DNA of 27,956 bases from Chloroflexota bacterium (GCA_029777225.1 JAKOSR010000071.1:1-27956); one strand, 5' to 3'; positions 14,041-22,242 are shown, counted from the stretch's first letter. Notes: generated from the sequence alone by a model not told the origin. Numbers and translations are program-made.

Positions 14041-15429
14041 TTAGCGTTCATCCCGTTCTTCGCGTTCGCGCTGTTTCAGGATCAGGCGGATGGGGGTGCC
14101 AATAAAAGGATACTCCTTGCGGATCTGATTTTCAAGAAAACGCAGATAGGTAAAATGACTCAGGCTGGGGTCATTACAATAGAGCAGAAATGTTGGGGGT
14201 TCCGTACGCACCTGGGTGCCATAATAAATCCGGAAGAGTTTGCCGGAACCAGAGGGAGCCTGGTGCAAATCCTGAGCGCTGACCAGGATGCGGTTCAGGT
14301 GGGCGGTGGGCAATTTGGCCAGGCGTTCGGCCTGGACCCGTTTGACCATCGGCAGTACCAGGTTGGTGCGCTGACCCGTAGCGGCGGAGATGAACATGAC
14401 TGGAACATAGGGCAGAAAGTTGAGCGATTCCCGGATACGCGTTTCAAACTCGACCGTGGTGTTGGTGTCTTTCTCAACAAGGTCCCATTTGTTGACGACC
14501 AGGATGACGCTCTTCCAGGCCTGGTTAATGTAGCCAGCAATGTGGGTATCCTGCGCGGTAATGCCCGTCACCGCGTCAATCACCAAAAGCGCGACGTCGC
14601 AGCGCTCGATGGCCTGCATGGCGCGCAGGACGGAATATTTTTCCACGCCGGGGATGACGGAGCCACGCTTGCGGATACCCGCGGTGTCGATAAGCGTGTA
14701 ATCCTGCCCATCGAGGGATATATCGGTGTCAATCGCGTCGCGCGTGGTGCCTGGGATATTGCTCACGATGGAACGTTGCCTGCCGACCAGCTTGTTGAGC
14801 AGGCTGCTTTTCCCCGCGTTGGGTTTGCCAACGATGGCAACTTTGATGGTGTTGGTATCGGCTGTCTCGTCCTGTGGCGGGGGAAAGTGAGCCACCACAG
14901 CGTCCAACAGGTCGCCAGTGCCGGTGCCATGGATGGCAGAAATGGGGAAAGGTTCCCCAAGACCGAGCGTGTAAAAATCCAGCGCGTTCAACCGGTAGGT
15001 GTCGCTATCGGCCTTGTTGGCGGCCAAGACTATGGCCGGCTGGTTGGCCGGGTCAGTTCCGCGCTGGCGCTGGCGCAAGATGTCCACCACTTCACGGTCG
15101 GCCTGGGTGATGCCGGCCTGGGCATCCACCACCAGGATAATCACGTTAGCTTCTTCCATGGCCACTTCCGCCTGGGCGCGGATATCATCCACAAATTCCG
15201 CGGAACCAATCGAGAGGGGTTTTTGCGTGCGCTGTTTGCTCGGGTCAATCCCGCCAGTGTCCACCACGAAAAAATCATGGCCGGCCCAGTCGCCTTCAGC
15301 AATCAGGCGGTCACGCGTGGTGCCGGGAACATCGTCGATAATGGCGAGCCGCTCCCCAACCAGGCGATTAAACAAAGTACTCTTGCCGACATTTGGTCTG
15401 CCCACAAGCGCGATTACAGGTTTTTTCAT
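14041..15429 (-). CDS. der: Ribosome biogenesis GTPase Der (EngA)
   Basis: This 462-residue protein has two GTPase domains in tandem and a C-terminal KH-like domain, the defining layout of Der, which helps assemble the 50S subunit. Domain 1 has GRPNVGKST (G1) and DTGG (G3). Domain 2 has GKPNAGKSS, DTAG and NKWD (G4). The KH-like part begins near residue 375 and is complete, followed by a charged tail ending REREERDER. The length is normal. It lies 25 nt after ybbR, so it is likely in the same transcript as cdaA and ybbR, though lepB downstream has its own promoter. Confidence 0.97.
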   Translation of the reverse strand: MKKPVIALVGRPNVGKSTLFNRLVGERLAIIDDVPGTTRDRLIAEGDWAGHDFFVVDTGGIDPSKQRTQKPLSIGSAEFVDDIRAQAEVAMEEANVIILVVDAQAGITQADREVVDILRQRQRGTDPANQPAIVLAANKADSDTYRLNALDFYTLGLGEPFPISAIHGTGTGDLLDAVVAHFPPPQDETADTNTIKVAIVGKPNAGKSSLLNKLVGRQRSIVSNIPGTTRDAIDTDISLDGQDYTLIDTAGIRKRGSVIPGVEKYSVLRAMQAIERCDVALLVIDAVTGITAQDTHIAGYINQAWKSVILVVNKWDLVEKDTNTTVEFETRIRESLNFLPYVPVMFISAATGQRTNLVLPMVKRVQAERLAKLPTAHLNRILVSAQDLHQAPSGSGKLFRIYYGTQVRTEPPTFLLYCNDPSLSHFTYLRFLENQIRKEYPFIGTPIRLILKQREREERDER

Positions 15430-15454
15430 AAGCTAATTCAAATTTCCTTACTTG

Positions 15455-16678
15455 CTACCGGGATATGACCACTTCAATGGTTCCAGGGAGAATTGTATCA
15501 AGGCGAAGATCCGGATTCTCAAACGTAATGGCGGGCGTGAGCTGGTAATTCCCCGCAGTCATCTGGGCCAGGTCCAGGGTCGCCTTGATATTGGCCTTGG
15601 TGAGCTGGTCCAAAAGATAAAGCGGACCGGAGACGTACACATCCACCTTATCCGGTGAAAGGGTGACCTTGAGACCGCCGGTGAGATTAATCACTTCCAA
15701 GGGTACATCCACGAGCAGCAGAGAACTTTCAATGGGGGCAATCCCTACCTGGATGATGACATTAGATTCACCCACCACTGTAATCCCCTCTGGCAGGTTG
15801 AGGTCCGCGATGGTCTCAAAACTCAGCTCCGCCCCGTTCAAATTGATGGGCGCGGTCTCGACAAAGGATGGCATATTTTTAGCGATTTCCGGGTTGCTGG
15901 CGTAGATGGTGATATTGGGGGGCAAGGCGACCAGGCCGGTTAGGTAGAACCCCCGCGCAATGGAGCCCGTGGTGACAATTTTTACGAACACATTGCGGTA
16001 CCCGCCCAGTTGCTTGATGGGAACATCCACCGACACCTGTGAGGGAGTCAGGTCCACACCGGTGACCTTGGTTCCTCTTGAATCCAGGGCACTGAGTTCC
16101 ACCGTCCGGGAGATGCTGGTGGTCATGTTGGTCAGGTCCACCCCTGCAACAACCTGCGTCACCAGGTTCACCTTGGATTCGGGGCCGGTCACCTGGACGG
16201 TTTTGTTAGCGATGCTGGCCTCCCCGACTTCGAAGCTGATTGGCAGGTTGCCGGTCAGGCGGAGGGTCACATCCACGGACTTGGAGACCATTTGTTCCAG
16301 CGTATATTCCAGCACCGCCGGTGTAAAGCTGGTGACCTGGGTTGGGCCGATATCTACAGTAACTTTTGGGGTCAGTTTGTAAGTCCCAGCGGAGAGCCCC
16401 GACAGGTTGATCGACGCGTGAATGAGGTTGGCATTGCTGGACAGCTGGGCGTGGATGGAGCGCGGGGCCTTAATCCTGATCGTGACCGCGCTGGGGGTAT
16501 CGCTGGTGAGAAGCAGGTCCGGGTTCTGGCCCAGGATGGTCACCGGCACAGGGTTGATGTATGTAATCTCTTCATTCGGATCCGTGGAGGTAACGGCCGA
16601 AACCCAAACCACCATCGCGAGCAACAAAGCGGTCAGGAGCGTGGGGATAAAACGGATAATTGAGCGAAGGGATTTCAT
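15455..16678 (-). CDS. YbbR-domain protein (CdaR-like regulator of diadenylate cyclase)
   Basis: This 407-residue protein has an N-terminal transmembrane helix (about 10-30) and then a long extracellular part made of about four YbbR repeats. Each repeat is beta-rich with a recurring pattern such as PVTILGQNPDL, VDVTLRLTGNLP, VFVKIVTTGSIARGF and PLEVINLTGGL. In Firmicutes the YbbR protein CdaR binds CdaA and tunes c-di-AMP output. Here its ATG overlaps the TGA of cdaA, so the two are coupled. The usual third partner, glmM, is not next to them; der follows instead. Confidence 0.9.
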   Translation of the reverse strand: MKSLRSIIRFIPTLLTALLLAMVVWVSAVTSTDPNEEITYINPVPVTILGQNPDLLLTSDTPSAVTIRIKAPRSIHAQLSSNANLIHASINLSGLSAGTYKLTPKVTVDIGPTQVTSFTPAVLEYTLEQMVSKSVDVTLRLTGNLPISFEVGEASIANKTVQVTGPESKVNLVTQVVAGVDLTNMTTSISRTVELSALDSRGTKVTGVDLTPSQVSVDVPIKQLGGYRNVFVKIVTTGSIARGFYLTGLVALPPNITIYASNPEIAKNMPSFVETAPINLNGAELSFETIADLNLPEGITVVGESNVIIQVGIAPIESSLLLVDVPLEVINLTGGLKVTLSPDKVDVYVSGPLYLLDQLTKANIKATLDLAQMTAGNYQLTPAITFENPDLRLDTILPGTIEVVISR

Positions 16679-17571
16679 TCCTGCTCCTCCTCCGTCTTTT
16701 TGCGTTTTTTGGTGAACAAGTTTCGCAGCCTGCCTTTGGCTTTTTCCGTATTGAGCAATTCGTTGCTTGTGAGGAAGGCTCGCATGCTGTTGGCCAAACG
16801 CTCAGCGTCCAGCCGGCGGATGAGCCGGCCACGGTGCGCGATGGAAATTGTGCCGGTTTCCTCTGAAACCACCACCGCGATGGCATCGCTGACCTCGCTA
16901 ATCCCAAGGGCGGCCCGGTGGCGTAAACCCACAGACCGTTCCACCGAGCTGTTCAATACCCCTGAGCTCGAAAGAGGCATCACGCAGGAGGCAGCCTTGA
17001 TGCGGTTGTTGTCAATAATTACCGCGCCATCATGCAGGGGGGAGTTCGGGTAAAAGATTTGCATCAATAGCTGAGGGGTGACTTCGGCATTCAGCATGAC
17101 CCCATTTTTGTAGTATTGGTCCAGGTATTGCTGCCTGCGCAAGACAATTAGCGCGCCATGCCGGCGTTCCGAGAGCTGAACCGCTGCCTTGACGATGGCC
17201 TGGAGGGTCATCTCCAGCTGGTCGGTGCTTTTGCCGCCTTTTCGGCGGGTGAACAAGTCAATGCTTCCAAGGCGTCCCACACGTTCCAACGCGCGGCGAA
17301 TCTCCGGCGCGAAAATGACCGGGATGACCAGGATTAACGCGGGCGTAAAGGTGTTCACCATCCAGGTGAAGGCAGGCAGGTTGACCACCGTGGTCAGCAG
17401 GGTGATAAGGATGATAACCAGGAAAATGCCACGAATAAGGTTTTGAGCTTCTGTGTCCCGCAGGAAGTACAGTACCAATGCGAAAATAATCGTGACCAGC
17501 ACGACATCAAGCACGCTCGACCAGGTGAAGCGTTGCAGTATAAAGATAAGGTTATTAATCAATTCTTGCAT
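16675..17571 (-). CDS. cdaA: Diadenylate cyclase CdaA
   Basis: This 298-residue membrane enzyme makes c-di-AMP from two ATP. Three transmembrane helices occupy about residues 19-36, 46-64 and 75-88. The DisA_N catalytic domain runs from about 110 to 260, with DGA at 181-183 (PLHDGAVII) and RHR at 217-219 (GLRHRAALGISE), both intact. A basic C-terminal tail is rich in KKRKK. It is the first gene of the cdaA-ybbR-der unit, following coaE after 61 nt. The ATG is at 17571; the leader has AGGGTTAGG rather than a leaderless start. Confidence 0.95.
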   Translation of the reverse strand: MQELINNLIFILQRFTWSSVLDVVLVTIIFALVLYFLRDTEAQNLIRGIFLVIILITLLTTVVNLPAFTWMVNTFTPALILVIPVIFAPEIRRALERVGRLGSIDLFTRRKGGKSTDQLEMTLQAIVKAAVQLSERRHGALIVLRRQQYLDQYYKNGVMLNAEVTPQLLMQIFYPNSPLHDGAVIIDNNRIKAASCVMPLSSSGVLNSSVERSVGLRHRAALGISEVSDAIAVVVSEETGTISIAHRGRLIRRLDAERLANSMRAFLTSNELLNTEKAKGRLRNLFTKKRKKTEEEQE

Positions 17572-17592
17572 GGAGCCTAACCCTTAAATTTA

Positions 17593-17598
17593 AGTATA
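17593..17598 (-). promoter_or_regulatory. Candidate -10 of cdaA
   Basis: TATACT on the minus strand lies 21 nt before the cdaA ATG, between coaE and cdaA. It would give a leader of about 15 nt holding AGGG and AGG stretches. No good -35 is seen. Confidence 0.35.
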
Positions 17599-17632
17599 AC
17601 CGCTTTGGTCGGGCGTTTTTGGTAAAAACAGT

Positions 17633-18712
17633 CTATTGCAGAGGCCTTTGGAAAACTTCTCCGGGCATCAGGCCGTGCTTTCTAAGGAAATTATTCAGCG
17701 CCAGGGGGTGGATACCAGGAATTTCATCACTTCCGGGCAGAAAACCAGCGCTTTTAGCCTCGGCGGGTTTCATGTAAGACTCTGGTACGACAAAAACCTG
17801 GCAGCCATGGAGCCAGGCGAAGTGCTCCACCGCGTTCACAAGGCCCGTTCTGGCCACATCACCACAAGCGCTTGGCCAGACCGATTCCAGGATGGCCAGG
17901 TGGTGGTCCATCTTCCAGAAGGCAAAATGGGTGAGCTCCAGGTCATTCACCGCGGCGAGGATGGTGTGCGTGCCCAAAAGGCGGTAAAAATCCTCGGCTT
18001 GGTAACATTCCTCGCTCTGACGGGAGAGGATTTCAGCGGCCTGTGCAAAGTCCGCGGGCAACAGGGTTCGATACTCAAATCCTTCACCTGCCAAAACCGT
18101 TTGAGTCAAATCCAGGCCCAAACCAAGGAGACCTGTGGCGGTTTGGTCATAGGTGCTTTGATGGCTTACATCGGTATGGATGACATAATCCGCGCGGTTG
18201 ATTTTTTCCTGTTGTGACGGTTGGGCCGCGATGCGCTGAAGGGCGTCCGCTTCTTCAAGCCCACGTGTATCCATCAACCTTTCCTTGCGTACCTCGTCAT
18301 CCGCGATCACTGCCCAAACCCGGTCACAAAGCAGGGACGTGTCAGATTCGAAAAGGTTGACCGCCTCAATCACCACGAGCGGTAGTTTGCATTCCCGGAT
18401 GTTTTTTTCGAGCTGCCCGCCCAGGAGGGGGTAGATGATTCCTTCCAGCGTTTCCAGCGCCCGCGGATCCCTGAAAACAATCCTGCCGAGCCTACCACGG
18501 TTTATTTGGCCGTCAGAGAGGCAAAGGTCAGTCCCAAAGGTATCCAGAATCGGCTGATAGGCGCGGTTCCCGGGCAAGTACGTTTCCTGGGCGAGCAAAT
18601 CCGCGTCAATGGTCAGCGCGCCTGCGTTTTCCAGGTATTGCCTCACCACGCTTTTTCCGGAGGCGATGTTGCCGGTGATGCCAAGGACGAAGGGTTTTTG
18701 GATGTCTGCCAT
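17633..18712 (-). CDS. coaE: Dephospho-CoA kinase with extra C-terminal GNAT-like domain
   Basis: The 359-residue product joins a full dephospho-CoA kinase (about 1-195) to a second domain (about 210-359). The kinase has the P-loop GITGNIASGKS at 11-21 and the DADLLAQE region at 36-43; it phosphorylates dephospho-CoA in the last step of CoA synthesis. The second part reads like a GNAT fold (EYRTLLPADFAQAAEIL at its start, then LVNAVEHFAWLHGCQVFVV and ending SAGFLP) but lacks a clear acetyl-CoA loop, so it may bind CoA without catalysis. I start at the ATG at 18712, since a -10 (TACAAT) ends 6 nt upstream; an in-frame start at 18730 would overlap it. Divergent from tilS. Confidence 0.88.
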   Translation of the reverse strand: MADIQKPFVLGITGNIASGKSVVRQYLENAGALTIDADLLAQETYLPGNRAYQPILDTFGTDLCLSDGQINRGRLGRIVFRDPRALETLEGIIYPLLGGQLEKNIRECKLPLVVIEAVNLFESDTSLLCDRVWAVIADDEVRKERLMDTRGLEEADALQRIAAQPSQQEKINRADYVIHTDVSHQSTYDQTATGLLGLGLDLTQTVLAGEGFEYRTLLPADFAQAAEILSRQSEECYQAEDFYRLLGTHTILAAVNDLELTHFAFWKMDHHLAILESVWPSACGDVARTGLVNAVEHFAWLHGCQVFVVPESYMKPAEAKSAGFLPGSDEIPGIHPLALNNFLRKHGLMPGEVFQRPLQ

Positions 18713-18718
18713 GCCCCA

Positions 18719-18724
18719 ATTGTA
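18719..18724 (-). promoter_or_regulatory. -10 element of coaE, predicted leaderless
   Basis: TACAAT on the minus strand ends 6 nt before the ATG at 18712. The gap TGGGGC has some purine content but is too close for a normal Shine-Dalgarno site. Confidence 0.45.
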
Positions 18725-18761
18725 CTTCATGCCGGATGACGGGTTTGGCCAGGAATCGCGA

Positions 18762-18770
18762 TGCTATAAT
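18762..18770 (+). promoter_or_regulatory. Extended -10 of tilS, predicted leaderless
   Basis: TGCTATAAT is an extended -10, with TATAAT at 18765-18770 ending 6 nt before the ATG at 18777. No Shine-Dalgarno sequence fits. It is divergent from the coaE promoter, the two -10s being 40 bp apart. Confidence 0.65.
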
Positions 18771-18776
18771 CTGAGT

Positions 18777-20213
18777 ATGTTTTCAGACGTACTATTGGCT
18801 TCCCTGGTAAAAGACTGTGGATACAATCCGAATCGAACGTTGATTGTGGGTATATCCGGTGGCGCGGACAGCCTCGCGATGTTGCATTGTCTTGCCCAGG
18901 CTTCAGTGAAGGTTGTGGCCGCCCATTTTGACCATGGATTGCGCCCTAACTCAGGCACGGAAGCAAAGAAAGTGGCGGCAATGGCGAAGGCCTGGGGGCT
19001 GCGCTGCGCGCTCGGCAGCCAGGATGTGCAGCAGTTTGCTGAGCGTGAAGGTCTGGGCATTGAGGAAGCAGCCCGGCTTTGCAGGTACAAATTCCTTTTT
19101 GAGACGGCCAGGAAACGCCGGGCCCAGGCGGTGGTTGTCGCGCACCAGGCCGATGACCAGGTTGAAACCATCCTGATGCACTTCCTGCGCGGTGCGGGGC
19201 TCAACGGCCTGAGCGGGATGCAACCCGTCACCTACCTGCGGCAGCTGGATGCTGAAATTCCCATCTTTCGGCCGATGTTGGGTCTCTTTCGGGAAGATGT
19301 ATTGGCTTACTGCCGTGAGCATGAGCTGCCATACATTACGGATGAGAGCAACCTGGACACCAACTTCTTTCGCAATAGGCTGCGGTCTGAATTAATCCCG
19401 TACCTGGAAACTTTCAATCCCGCCATTCGTAACCTGGTGCGGCGCAATGCTCAGGTCATCCAATCCGACAGGTCCATCCTTGAAAGCCTTGAGCAGGCCA
19501 GGTTTGCGGAATGCCTGCAGCAGGAGCCGGAGGAAGGGGTGCTGATTTTAAAGAAGGATGTTCTCATCTCCCTCGAGAAGGGTTGGCAGCGACGGATGAT
19601 TTTACGGTCAGTTTCCACCCTGAAGCCGGATTTGCGTGATTTCGGCTTTCAACGCGTCGAGCGGGTACTTGCTGCGCTGGACGAGGGCAGGTTGGGCAGG
19701 ATGGTACTCCCCGGGGTGGAGTTGCTGCTCTCGGCTGATCAAATCACCTTCCAACTGCCAGGCAAACCAGCCAGGGTGGTGGGCTTTCCGCAGTTGCGTG
19801 GGCCAGAACCGGCCAGCCTGACCCAGTCTGCACCATTAGCCCTGGAAAATGGCTGGAAGTTGCATGCCGCCCTCATCACTAACAAGGCATATCGGAGGTT
19901 AAAACCCTCAATCCTACAGGACTCAAGGCATGGTTTTCTCAACCCGGCCGACCTGGAATGGCCGCTGGTAGTGAGACCGAGGCGGGATGGTGAAAGCTGG
20001 TCGCCTTTGGGCATGGGCCTGCGGCACCAAAAAGTAAGCGATTTCCTCATCAATAACAAAATCCCCCAGGCTGCCCGGGCCTTTTGGCCTTTGGTTTGCA
20101 GCGGGGGATCCTTAATTTGGGTGGCCGGCTTGCGCATCGCGCAACCCTGGCGCTTACTCGGGGATGAACCGCAAGTATTGCACCTGTGGCTCACTTCTCC
20201 CGAAGGGGATTAG
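18777..20213 (+). CDS. tilS: tRNA(Ile)-lysidine synthetase
   Basis: This 478-residue enzyme converts C34 of tRNA-Ile(CAU) to lysidine, which lets it read AUA codons. The N-type ATP pyrophosphatase loop GISGGADSLAML is at about residues 24-35. Downstream come AHFDHGLRPNS, AHQADDQVETILMHFLRGAG and YITDESNLDTNFFRNRLRSELIP, all typical. The C-terminal TilS_C domain (VVRPRRDGESWSPLGM, QKVSDFLINNKIP) is present, so the protein is the long form. I start at the ATG at 18777 because of the promoter; the frame is open to 18609, but that extension lies in coaE. It is convergent with the LCP gene. Confidence 0.95.
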   Translation: MFSDVLLASLVKDCGYNPNRTLIVGISGGADSLAMLHCLAQASVKVVAAHFDHGLRPNSGTEAKKVAAMAKAWGLRCALGSQDVQQFAEREGLGIEEAARLCRYKFLFETARKRRAQAVVVAHQADDQVETILMHFLRGAGLNGLSGMQPVTYLRQLDAEIPIFRPMLGLFREDVLAYCREHELPYITDESNLDTNFFRNRLRSELIPYLETFNPAIRNLVRRNAQVIQSDRSILESLEQARFAECLQQEPEEGVLILKKDVLISLEKGWQRRMILRSVSTLKPDLRDFGFQRVERVLAALDEGRLGRMVLPGVELLLSADQITFQLPGKPARVVGFPQLRGPEPASLTQSAPLALENGWKLHAALITNKAYRRLKPSILQDSRHGFLNPADLEWPLVVRPRRDGESWSPLGMGLRHQKVSDFLINNKIPQAARAFWPLVCSGGSLIWVAGLRIAQPWRLLGDEPQVLHLWLTSPEGD

Positions 20214-20232
20214 CAGGCTTACTGGCTAATCC
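20207..20232. repeat. Inverted repeat across the tilS/LCP convergent stops
   Basis: GGATTAGC at 20207-20214 and GCTAATCC at 20225-20232 are perfect 8-bp arms around a 10-nt spacer. Both stop codons lie in or next to the arms. Neither side has a T-tract, so it is only a possible bidirectional RNA end signal. Confidence 0.4.
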
Positions 20233-21190
20233 AAAAGACCTGGTTGAGAATTTCCTCGATGGCAGGGTAATTTGGCTGCAGAACCATGGCCCCGCCGCTG
20301 GTTGTGAACGGGATGGCCTCATTCGTTGTCAGGCGGTAGGTGGTCATCAGGTCATCCTTCAAAAACCTGGCCAGGGGGAAGGCGTAAGCCCAGGCATCGG
20401 TTACTTTGACATCAGTATCGATTGCCTGCAAGGCAGCCTTGATGAAAGCTGGCCAGTGCGGGATGCTGGTGGGTTTCAGAATTTTCTTAACAATCGCCTG
20501 TACTACTTCCTGGGCGCGGCGGGTGCGGTCAAAATCCGTTGAATTAAGCCGCGCGCGGGCATACCAGAGCGCCTGGGCCTGGTCCATGTGGACGGTGCCG
20601 GGTTCAACCACGCACCATTGCTCGGCATTAAAGTCGCATTTATCTTCCATGCGTTCCGTCACTTCAACATCGATGCCATCAATGACATAAATCATGTTCA
20701 TGAAGCCGGTGAAGTCCACCATGGCGTAATGGTCAGGACGGAAGCCAAAGTTATACGCGAGCGTATCGCCCAGCAGCGCGTTACCGCCATGCGGTTGGGC
20801 GGTGTTGAGGCGTTGGTCTTCCCATCCGGGGATGGTCACCCAAAGGTCCCGGGGAAGGGAAAACAGATTTATCTTCCCCGTTTTCACGTTGAAGGCGGCC
20901 AGGAGCATTACGTCAGTACGGTAGGTGCCATCCTCGCTTGCGTCTTTGCCGAGGAACATAATCGTCTTGACGTATTTTGGGATTTCCAGCGCGGCTGGAT
21001 TTTCTGCCAGGATGAGGTCTGAGTTTGCCTTGGCGTCTTTTAGCCACAGGTTGGTCAGGAAGCCAGGTTGACCTTCGCGAATCTTGTTCAGGCTCAAGCC
21101 AGACATCACTACCAAAGATGTGATGATTACTACGAGAAAAAGTACCCACGGAAATGTGGATTTGCGTTCTTTACCAGTTTTGTATGTCAT
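20219..21190 (-). CDS. LytR-CpsA-Psr (LCP) family protein, copy 1
   Basis: This 323-residue protein has one N-terminal transmembrane helix (about 13-32) and an extracellular LCP domain. Conserved blocks are YRTDVMLLAAF, SLPRDLWVTIPG, RLNTA and ALWYARARLNSTDFDRTRRAQEV, with the Arg and Asp residues that bind pyrophosphate-linked lipid and Mg. LCP enzymes move glycopolymers from a lipid carrier to the cell wall. A two-cysteine insertion (CDFNAEQWC) before the ALWYARAR block is shared with copy 2. A short upstream region has TATAAAAT 13 nt before the ATG. Confidence 0.92.
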   Translation of the reverse strand: MTYKTGKERKSTFPWVLFLVVIITSLVVMSGLSLNKIREGQPGFLTNLWLKDAKANSDLILAENPAALEIPKYVKTIMFLGKDASEDGTYRTDVMLLAAFNVKTGKINLFSLPRDLWVTIPGWEDQRLNTAQPHGGNALLGDTLAYNFGFRPDHYAMVDFTGFMNMIYVIDGIDVEVTERMEDKCDFNAEQWCVVEPGTVHMDQAQALWYARARLNSTDFDRTRRAQEVVQAIVKKILKPTSIPHWPAFIKAALQAIDTDVKVTDAWAYAFPLARFLKDDLMTTYRLTTNEAIPFTTSGGAMVLQPNYPAIEEILNQVFWISQ

Positions 21191-21203
21191 TTGCCTTGCT
21201 CAC

Positions 21204-21211
21204 ATTTTATA
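21204..21211 (-). promoter_or_regulatory. Candidate -10 of LCP copy 1
   Basis: TATAAAAT on the minus strand lies 13 nt before the ATG at 21190. A start of transcription about 7 nt on would leave a leader of only about 6 nt, with AAGG close to the ATG. Confidence 0.4.
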
Positions 21212-21237
21212 GTTTACCGAACCTGATGCTTTGATTT

Positions 21238-22158
21238 TCAGGCGGCTTCGGTTAAGGAATATCCCTGCTCACGGGCGAGATTGCGTAATTTTTCGTAGAC
21301 TTCCCGCCATTGTATCTTCGAGACGCCCAATTTTTGCCTGATTTGGTCGCCAGGTGTGCCTTCGATGAGGTTGTTGAGCGCGCTGGTCCAGCGCAGCATA
21401 TCAAAGGAGATATGCTTTTCCATGCTGGCAACCTTGCTCACGTCCTCCAAAAGGTATTCCAGACGGCGTTGCGACCAGGGAAATACCGTGTCTTTGATTT
21501 GATAACGCTCCGCGTAATCGCGGTAGGCTTCCACCCATTGGGGCGAGACGGCAATCTTGCGTTCCTTGTAGCGATAGCGCGGGCTTTGATAGCGCACAAA
21601 GATATACGGGCCTTCCGGGTCGTCCAGTTCCAGGTGATTGACCATCAGGCTGAGCACCTCGCCCTTTTTCAAGGCTGTTTCAAGCACCAACAGGAGCAGC
21701 GTGTACGGGCGGGGGTCCGGGTTGGCCGAGGTCCGAATGCCATCCGCGGCGTCGAGCGCCTTCAGGCATTCCTGGCGGGTCAGGGTGACGGGTAATGGGC
21801 TGAAAACCGTTTTTTGCACAATTTTTTCGGCCGGGTTCGTGGAAAGCACGCCAAATTGCGTCAGCCAGCGGAAGAAGGATTTTAAGGAAGTAATTCGGCG
21901 CGAGAGTGTTTTGGGGCTGCATGGAATGCCCCGGTCAGCTTGCAGCCAATCGAGGAATTCGTCCAGGTCTTTGGTTGTTATTTTGCCCAATTCCTGGTCG
22001 GTGGGAAGGTAACTCTGCAGAAGGGCTAGGTCGGCCGCGAACGCCTTGAGCGTATGGTTTGAACGGCCCTGGTCACGCAGGTAAAGCTTCCAGGCCTGGA
22101 TAGCCGGCTGGAGGGTCGTGTTTTCAGAGATATGGGCAATTGTCAATTCTGCAGACAT
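21238..22158 (-). CDS. Tyrosine-recombinase-like protein with degenerate active site
   Basis: This 306-residue protein has an N-terminal SAM-like core-binding domain (about 15-108: YLRDQGRSNHTLKAFAADL, LSRRITSLKSFFRWL) and a C-terminal catalytic-type domain. In XerC/D the active site is R, K, H, R, H/W, Y. Here the first Arg is Lys (TALKKGE, K164), the HxxR His is Asp (D253 in SFDMLRWTS), the GHS His is Val (V279 in LGVSKI), while R256 and Tyr288 (REVYEK) remain. It is therefore probably not a normal recombinase; DNA binding may be kept. No att sites, inverted repeats or cargo are nearby. It starts at the ATG at 22158 with GGAG upstream, between two LCP genes. Confidence 0.8.
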   Translation of the reverse strand: MSAELTIAHISENTTLQPAIQAWKLYLRDQGRSNHTLKAFAADLALLQSYLPTDQELGKITTKDLDEFLDWLQADRGIPCSPKTLSRRITSLKSFFRWLTQFGVLSTNPAEKIVQKTVFSPLPVTLTRQECLKALDAADGIRTSANPDPRPYTLLLLVLETALKKGEVLSLMVNHLELDDPEGPYIFVRYQSPRYRYKERKIAVSPQWVEAYRDYAERYQIKDTVFPWSQRRLEYLLEDVSKVASMEKHISFDMLRWTSALNNLIEGTPGDQIRQKLGVSKIQWREVYEKLRNLAREQGYSLTEAA

Positions 22159-22242
22159 GGTTACTCCGCGATAATTCGTATAGGTATATTGATAATGTCA
22201 GTATAAATCCAATTGATGTGTTCGTCAAACCTGGTGAAGGGC

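Noticed and set aside
14155..15468. A 437-codon open frame on the plus strand opposite der
   Set aside because: It is antisense to a clearly conserved GTPase, has no recognisable domain or start signal, and mirrors der codon by codon, as expected from GC-biased coding sequence.
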